Shown here: piece by piece, positions 61,301-64,000 of the stretch
Layout: the number at the start of each line of letters is the position of its first letter
Position numbering within the stretch: position 1 is the first letter of the stretch
Made by a program: the position numbers and the translations under genes
Notes under the pieces: generated by a model
Database searches by the model: none
Told to the model about the DNA's origin: nothing
What the model saw: the letters and a program-made list of their open reading frames with translations, nothing else
Assembly (NCBI GenBank): GCA_050486205.1
Contig: JBJHCW010000009.1
Location: 1-64,000 of the forward strand
Origin: PWQG01 sp050486205
GTDB taxonomy: Bacteria; Pseudomonadota; Gammaproteobacteria; Pseudomonadales; Pseudohongiellaceae
Reading direction: 5' to 3'
Length of the DNA stretch: 64,000 nt

Positions 61301-62198
61301 ACGCTTTTAGATGAAATCCTGTGCTGGCGCTTTCATGCACCCGAATGTCTGCTCCCCGCTCTTTCAACAGCATCAGCAGACGGAGCGCTTCTGGGTCAGT
61401 AACATCAAGGTAATCGCTGGTCAGTATTCTTAGACGCGAAACTGGTGTTCTGTTTTCGCCCCCTTGCAAAGCGAGTAACAAATCTGGGACTAATAATCGT
61501 AAACCCGTGGTTTTGACAAAGGCGACACCGATCGCAATCTCATTTGATTTGTGAATTGCGGCACACAAATGTGGCAAAAACGGATTCTTAAGCCCGCCAG
61601 TGACCAGTTTATTCGAGCGCTTGAATAACAAGGCGTTTAACCACTGTGTGTCGGAGTCGGCCCTTTGGTCTGTGGAGATCCAAGTGCGCACATCATTCAG
61701 GGTATCGAGTGCTTCTACCCAAGTATGTAAGCGTTGCTCATTGGCGTCAGTAAAGTGGCGGCCATCCCGTGGTCCTTCCCCCGCCCCCAGTTTGAAACTG
61801 CAGTATAGTACGCCGCCAGGCTTTAATGCAGCCCACAAGCGGTTGAAGGCCTCAGGCATCTCTTGGCTGGGCACATGTAATAGGCTTGCGCAAGCCCATA
61901 TCCCATCATACTTTTCAACATCAGAGAGTTCATCGAAACGTTTTTCTGCTACTGATTGCCCTAGGCGCTGTTCGGCGTGTTTTGCTAATTTGGCACTCGC
62001 GTCGAACGCGGCTATTTGGTAACCCAGTTTTTGAAACTGAGCTGCATCGCGGCCAGTGCCGCAGCCAGCGTCTAGGATGTGGGCCGTTGGGGGTAATTCT
62101 CGTAGGAATGGCACATAGAGTGGAAACATATCCACATCAGCGGTTCGTTCGATGAACGCGTGGCTGTGCTTATTGTAGTATTCGGTTGTGTTGGTCAC
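58380..62198 (-). CDS. Methyltransferase-PLD nuclease-SF2 helicase-S24-like-DUF3427 fusion, candidate defence protein
   Basis: A 1272-residue protein with five modules. (1) Class I methyltransferase, 1-195: motif I ILDAGCGTGR at 41-50, LKPGGVLYC. (2) PLD-type nuclease, 200-370: HLKAYLF at 296-302 and GSSNIS at 318-323. (3) SF2 helicase, 395-735: ATGLGKT 423-429, DEFH 512-515, TATP 538-541, QLGRGLR 710-716. (4) An S24/LexA-like segment near 1000-1100 with GDSM at 1042-1045 (Ser) and Lys at about 1093. (5) DUF3427-type C-terminus with NPGNWHSGH, YHDHWIDEHHFHWQSQ. PLD-helicase-DUF3427 proteins are known in defence contexts; the N-terminal methyltransferase is unusual to me. GTG 62198 lacks a clear Shine-Dalgarno. 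The DNA is more AT-rich than the flanks. Confidence 0.85.
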   Translation of the reverse strand: MTNTTEYYNKHSHAFIERTADVDMFPLYVPFLRELPPTAHILDAGCGTGRDAAQFQKLGYQIAAFDASAKLAKHAEQRLGQSVAEKRFDELSDVEKYDGIWACASLLHVPSQEMPEAFNRLWAALKPGGVLYCSFKLGAGEGPRDGRHFTDANEQRLHTWVEALDTLNDVRTWISTDQRADSDTQWLNALLFKRSNKLVTGGLKNPFLPHLCAAIHKSNEIAIGVAFVKTTGLRLLVPDLLLALQGGENRTPVSRLRILTSDYLDVTDPEALRLLMLLKERGADIRVHESASTGFHLKAYLFVGTSDGGASWGKAFIGSSNISRQALQTGLEWNYRVDYPGDHGFWEASQRFDELFSAPACVELSDAWIDRYEQRRVVPQQSVEPGSTEKDPPPTPTSIQREALAALYASREEGYQRGLVVLATGLGKTWLAAFDIQQIGARRVLFVAHREEILNQAADTLARINPSARIGFYRGQQRETQVDMLCASIQTLGKEQHLERFSKQYFDYIVVDEFHHAAAPTYHRLLHYFEPAFLLGLTATPDRTDNANILSLCDDNLVYESNLFAGVKEQQLVPFHYYGILDVSVDYKSIPWRNGKFDPELLSNKLATLGRARHALRTWNDKAQSRTLAFCVSRRHADFMARYFLQNDVSAAAVYSDSELSRGEAIEKLASGELNVLFSVDLFNEGVDLPKIDTVMMLRPTESKILFLQQLGRGLRKAQNKDRLVVLDFVANHQSFLHKPMALMNEAMNHSELAAFAERFDGERLDLPDGCYINYELGFINFLKSLTREGVVDDYQSLCDVLGRRPTLTEFYRSGASIQRMRQQHGHWFGLVASQEEGMDESRKAMVEQFSEFLREVETTAMTRSYKMVLLEAFQELGGWSNAPDLELLAKRSWQVLQRRRPLLADLPADYAPMKVCPSDWITYWKRNPIAACCNGRFFSVSGGQLVPSFSVDQDKISDFTELVQELIDYRLATYIARPGNNVVSIDQSPTRESLELSYFPSLKIACGHFRTSTIDSLEVRRLPASMLPAEASRHFIAKASGDSMDGGSNPIHDGDYLLLELLRLDQNDLIEGEVLAIERQDPAGDNQYLLRKAEKLDGTDRLVAFNPAYEDIVVTPDLHKQFRTFARLVNVINPLLMVIGSTFMREEIPGLFGVEFNPGNWHSGHVVLPSANAHILLVTLNKRGRQADLRYHDHWIDEHHFHWQSQNQTNPESRRGNEIIHHTKLGIMIHLFIREERLLNGKAAPFVYHGPVRYQKHEGSKPMSVTFELLR

Positions 62199-62559
62199 AG
62201 GAAGCTGTCTGCATTTGTTAATTCTTATGCTGATGGATAGTACCGGTATTCAACGATAATGAGTAGGTTTCTGGGGCCGGTGTGATAATCAGATTTCCAA
62301 TTTAAAGCCATCATTTTGGTTAGAAATAGGAGTGAGATCACATCAGGCAACGGTAAATTAAGATGGACGGAAATCAATCCTGTATGTTCGTGCCGGTTAT
62401 TTCGCGCTGACTCGGAGCTGAATGAACTTAAGATGTCGTTCCCTGCGAACCGAAACTGTGATGCTAGGGACTGTTGGCACTGACTCAAAGAGTATGCATC
62501 GAAGATTTGGGCAATCGGATGAAGCTCGGGCGCAGGCGGCAAGGCAGGGATTAATGAGA

Positions 62560-62657
62560 AATCGGGCTGGGCCCGATTCCTCACCCTGCGGGCTTCGCGC
62601 GCCAGGGCGCGCTCGTTTCAAATTGCTGGCGCAATTTGTCGAACCCTGTAACGGGTT
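62560..62657. repeat. Array of four perfect hairpins downstream of tRNA-Ser
   Basis: Consecutive inverted repeats: AATCGGGC/GCCCGATT (62560-62578), GCGCGCC/GGCGCGC (62597-62612), CAAATTGC/GCAATTTG (62619-62638), AACCC/GGGTT (62642-62657). They lie 78-175 bases beyond the tRNA 3' end in its direction of transcription. The last one read on the minus strand (62578-62560) is followed by TTCTCATTAAT and may act as terminator. The remainder of 62199-62734 shows no gene. Confidence 0.7.
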
Positions 62658-62734
62658 AGAACCCCTGCCGGGCTGGCTTGGGAGACATATCTGGGGGGAA
62701 GCAGGCCGTTGTGGCTGCGGTGGTTCTCTTGAAG

Positions 62735-62825
62735 TGGCGGAGGGGCAGGGATTCGAACCCTGGATAGGCTATTAACCTATGCCGGTTTTCAAGACCGGTG
62801 CATTCAACCGCTCTGCCACCCCTCC
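62735..62825 (-). tRNA. tRNA-Ser (anticodon UGA), CCA encoded
   Basis: Reading the minus strand, the acceptor GGAGGGG pairs with CCCCTCC, a discriminator G is followed by the encoded CCA (62737-62735), the anticodon loop is CTTGAAAA with anticodon TGA, the T arm is GGGTTCGAATCCC, and there is a long variable arm (TAGGTTAATAGCCTA) as in class II tRNAs. The 91 bases fit tRNA-Ser. A promoter lies at 62843-62870. tRNA 3' ends are common integration sites, and the fusion-protein gene lies on that side. Confidence 0.95.
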
Positions 62826-62842
62826 GCAGCGGAGAAGCGGGC

Positions 62843-62870
62843 ATATTACTATAATTTGCCCGGCAGTCAA
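62843..62870 (-). promoter_or_regulatory. Promoter of tRNA-Ser
   Basis: Minus strand: TTGACT (62870-62865), 16 bases, TAATAT (62848-62843), 17 bases before the mature tRNA 5' end. Near-consensus sigma-70 elements, as expected for a tRNA gene. Confidence 0.75.
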
Positions 62871-62920
62871 CCGGGTATTGGGGGGATGGGGGTATTCGGT
62901 CGGGAAAGGTGGGAAAAGCG

Positions 62921-62948
62921 TTGATTTTGGGGACTGGCGCGGTATTAT
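62921..62948 (+). promoter_or_regulatory. Candidate promoter of yccA
   Basis: TTGATT (62921-62926), 16 bases, TATTAT (62943-62948), leaving an untranslated leader of about 100 bases before ATG 63054. Confidence 0.55.
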
Positions 62949-63053
62949 GGGCGTTGAAATTGAAGGGTTTTGGCCATATATCAGGTCCTATGGGGAGTTA
63001 TCCTGTAGGCAGTTGTATAGTCAGATGTTGTCAGCTCTGGAGGAAGAGACGGT

Positions 63054-63722
63054 ATGAGTCAGTATGAAATGAATGTCACTCGTTCGCGCGAGTCGGTTCT
63101 TGAAGTCAACAAGGTATTAAAAAATACCTATTTGCTGTTGAGCATGACACTGGCGTTCAGTGCACTGTGTGCGGGTGTGGCAATGGCTACCAATGCGCCA
63201 CCGCTGAATATCTTCCTGGTACTGATCGGCTTTTATGGCCTGCTCTTTGCCACGCACAAGACGGCCAACAGCGGTATGGGGCTGGTCTGTGTGTTCGCAT
63301 TGACCGGTTTCATGGGTTATACAATCGGGCCGATCCTGAGCTTCTACCTGTCCATGCCCGGTGGTAGCGAGATTGTGATGATGGCCATGGGCGGCACAGC
63401 GGCCATATTCCTGGGGCTGTCCGGGTACGCGCTGGCGACCAGGAAGGATTTTTCCTTCCTGAGTGGCTTCCTGATGGCGGGTTTCATTGTCATCATTGTG
63501 GCCTTTATCGCCAACCTGTTCCTGCAACTGCCGGCGCTGCACCTGGCGCTGTCTGTGGGCTTCATGCTGTTCTCCAGTGCGGCCATCCTGTACCAGACCG
63601 GCGCTATTGTGAACGGTGGTGAGCGCAACTACGTGCTGGCAACAGTGACGCTGTTTGTCTCCATCTACAATATCTTCATCAGCCTGCTGAACCTGTTGAC
63701 TGCCCTGACTGGCAACGACTGA
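63054..63722 (+). CDS. yccA: Bax inhibitor-1/YccA-family membrane protein
   Basis: A 222-residue inner-membrane protein with seven helices, of the BI-1 family. In E. coli YccA modulates FtsH proteolysis. Typical blocks: VLKNTYLLLSMTLAFSALCAG in parts, GFMGYTIGPILSFYL, AAIFLGLSGYALATRKDFSFL and the C-terminal acidic/Asn pair region FVSIYNIFISLLNLL. GGAGGAAGAGAC precedes ATG 63054. It is followed by a terminator and then tusD; yccA next to tus genes is also seen in relatives of E. coli. Confidence 0.93.
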   Translation: MSQYEMNVTRSRESVLEVNKVLKNTYLLLSMTLAFSALCAGVAMATNAPPLNIFLVLIGFYGLLFATHKTANSGMGLVCVFALTGFMGYTIGPILSFYLSMPGGSEIVMMAMGGTAAIFLGLSGYALATRKDFSFLSGFLMAGFIVIIVAFIANLFLQLPALHLALSVGFMLFSSAAILYQTGAIVNGGERNYVLATVTLFVSIYNIFISLLNLLTALTGND

Positions 63723-63748
63723 CAGCATCCAATGATGACGTGATCCAG

Positions 63749-63780
63749 AAGCCCCGATGACTCATCGGGGCTTTTTTGTT
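63749..63780 (+). terminator. Intrinsic terminator of yccA
   Basis: AAGCCCCGAT, five-base loop GACTC, ATCGGGGCTT, then a run of T (TTTTTTG). The stem can extend through GA/TC. Confidence 0.93.
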
Positions 63781-63793
63781 ACAGGGTACACGC

Positions 63794-64000
63794 GTGACAA
63801 AAACCACATCGACCACTGACCACAACCCTGCCCGCTCCGGCATCAGCCTGGCGGTGGTGGTATACAGCGCGCCATGGTCACATCAGACCTCGGCTACTGC
63901 CCTGCGCTTCTGCAAGGCGGCATTGGCCGCGGGTCATACCATCCAGCGCCTGTTCTTCTATTACGACGGTGTGCACAACACCAGCACGCTGGCGGTGCCG
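63794..64000 (+). CDS. tusD: Sulfurtransferase TusD, N-terminal part (runs off the window)
   Basis: The first 69 codons of a DsrE/TusD-type protein starting at GTG 63794 (AGGG upstream). After a short polar N-terminus, SLAVVVYSAPWSHQTSATAL begins the DsrE-like fold and LRFCKAALAAGHTIQRLFFY leads to YYDGV, the position before the active-site Cys loop. TusBCD relays sulfur for 2-thiolation of tRNA wobble uridine via TusE and MnmA. The gene continues beyond base 64000; tusC, tusB and tusE are expected to follow. Confidence 0.88.
   Translation, partial: MTKTTSTTDHNPARSGISLAVVVYSAPWSHQTSATALRFCKAALAAGHTIQRLFFYYDGVHNTSTLAVP

Noticed and set aside
62225..62621. Minus-strand frames between the fusion gene and tRNA-Ser
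   Set aside because: They run through the hairpin array and have no ribosome site or domain; composition is that of structured non-coding DNA.
1..64000. CRISPR arrays and prophage
   Set aside because: No regularly spaced repeats and no capsid, tail or terminase genes were seen anywhere in the window.

Overview
The window reads as chromosomal DNA of a free-living, probably marine, GC-rich (high 50s percent by eye) gammaproteobacterium. The basis is the gene set: a Prc tail-specific protease, SrkA kinase, YccA followed by TusD, the full arginine succinyltransferase (AST) pathway with a two-subunit AstA as in Pseudomonas, LapA-like protein, PlsB-type acyltransferase and two DUF5916 outer-membrane proteins. 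Genes are dense, on both strands, often in overlapping ATGA-type pairs. Species cannot be assigned from the sequence alone.

Layout. 1-10.5 kb: an IS3-family transposase remnant, a Tat-exported aldo/keto reductase, a tandem CrcB/Fluc pair, an exported dual-specificity-type phosphatase, an overlapping GCS2-type ligase and AstE/AspA-type hydrolase pair, an exported amidohydrolase, a deoxyinosine DNA glycosylase, an MscS channel and a lone tyrosine recombinase. 10.6-22 kb: prc with a perfect bidirectional terminator, a DUF5916 protein, an acyltransferase, srkA, an MsbA-like ABC exporter, an SDR, a LapA-like protein. 22-31.4 kb: one long minus-strand run, in transcription order an M3 lipoprotein peptidase, YfcC-type transporter, hotdog protein, GNAT acetyltransferase, and a three-subunit periplasmic-type molybdenum hydroxylase resembling PaoABC. 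31.4-38 kb: an unexplained promoter-terminator unit, MFS transporter, class II aldolase, aspA, a second DUF5916 protein. 38-45 kb: astC-aruF-aruG-astD-astB, with astE convergent on the other strand. Together these convert arginine to glutamate and succinate.

45-58 kb is accessory. It holds exported phosphatase and penicillin-acylase lipoproteins, a PH-domain membrane protein, and a compact two-gene cassette (50651-51373). In that cassette a peptide with a class II microcin leader (MRELTQEEVLRVSGA) is followed by a 10-bp hairpin, a small four-helix membrane protein (candidate immunity protein) and a terminator. Next come two decayed genes (redoxin/cytochrome c/PHM type and renalase type) flanking a VanX-like lipoprotein. 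After them lie a cupin and a large TPR regulator of a type I associate with actinobacteria, with two copies of a roughly 48-bp element bracketing the pair.

56.8-62.8 kb looks like a small defence island beside tRNA-Ser(UGA). It carries a membrane-anchored Mrr-type nuclease and a 1272-residue fusion of methyltransferase, PLD nuclease, SF2 helicase, S24-like and DUF3427 modules, in visibly more AT-rich DNA. Four successive perfect hairpins lie just beyond the tRNA 3' end. The right edge returns to core genes (yccA, start of tusD).

The strongest candidates for something undescribed are the microcin-like cassette, the five-module fusion protein, the asymmetric Fluc pair and the duplicated element around the cupin/TPR regulator.
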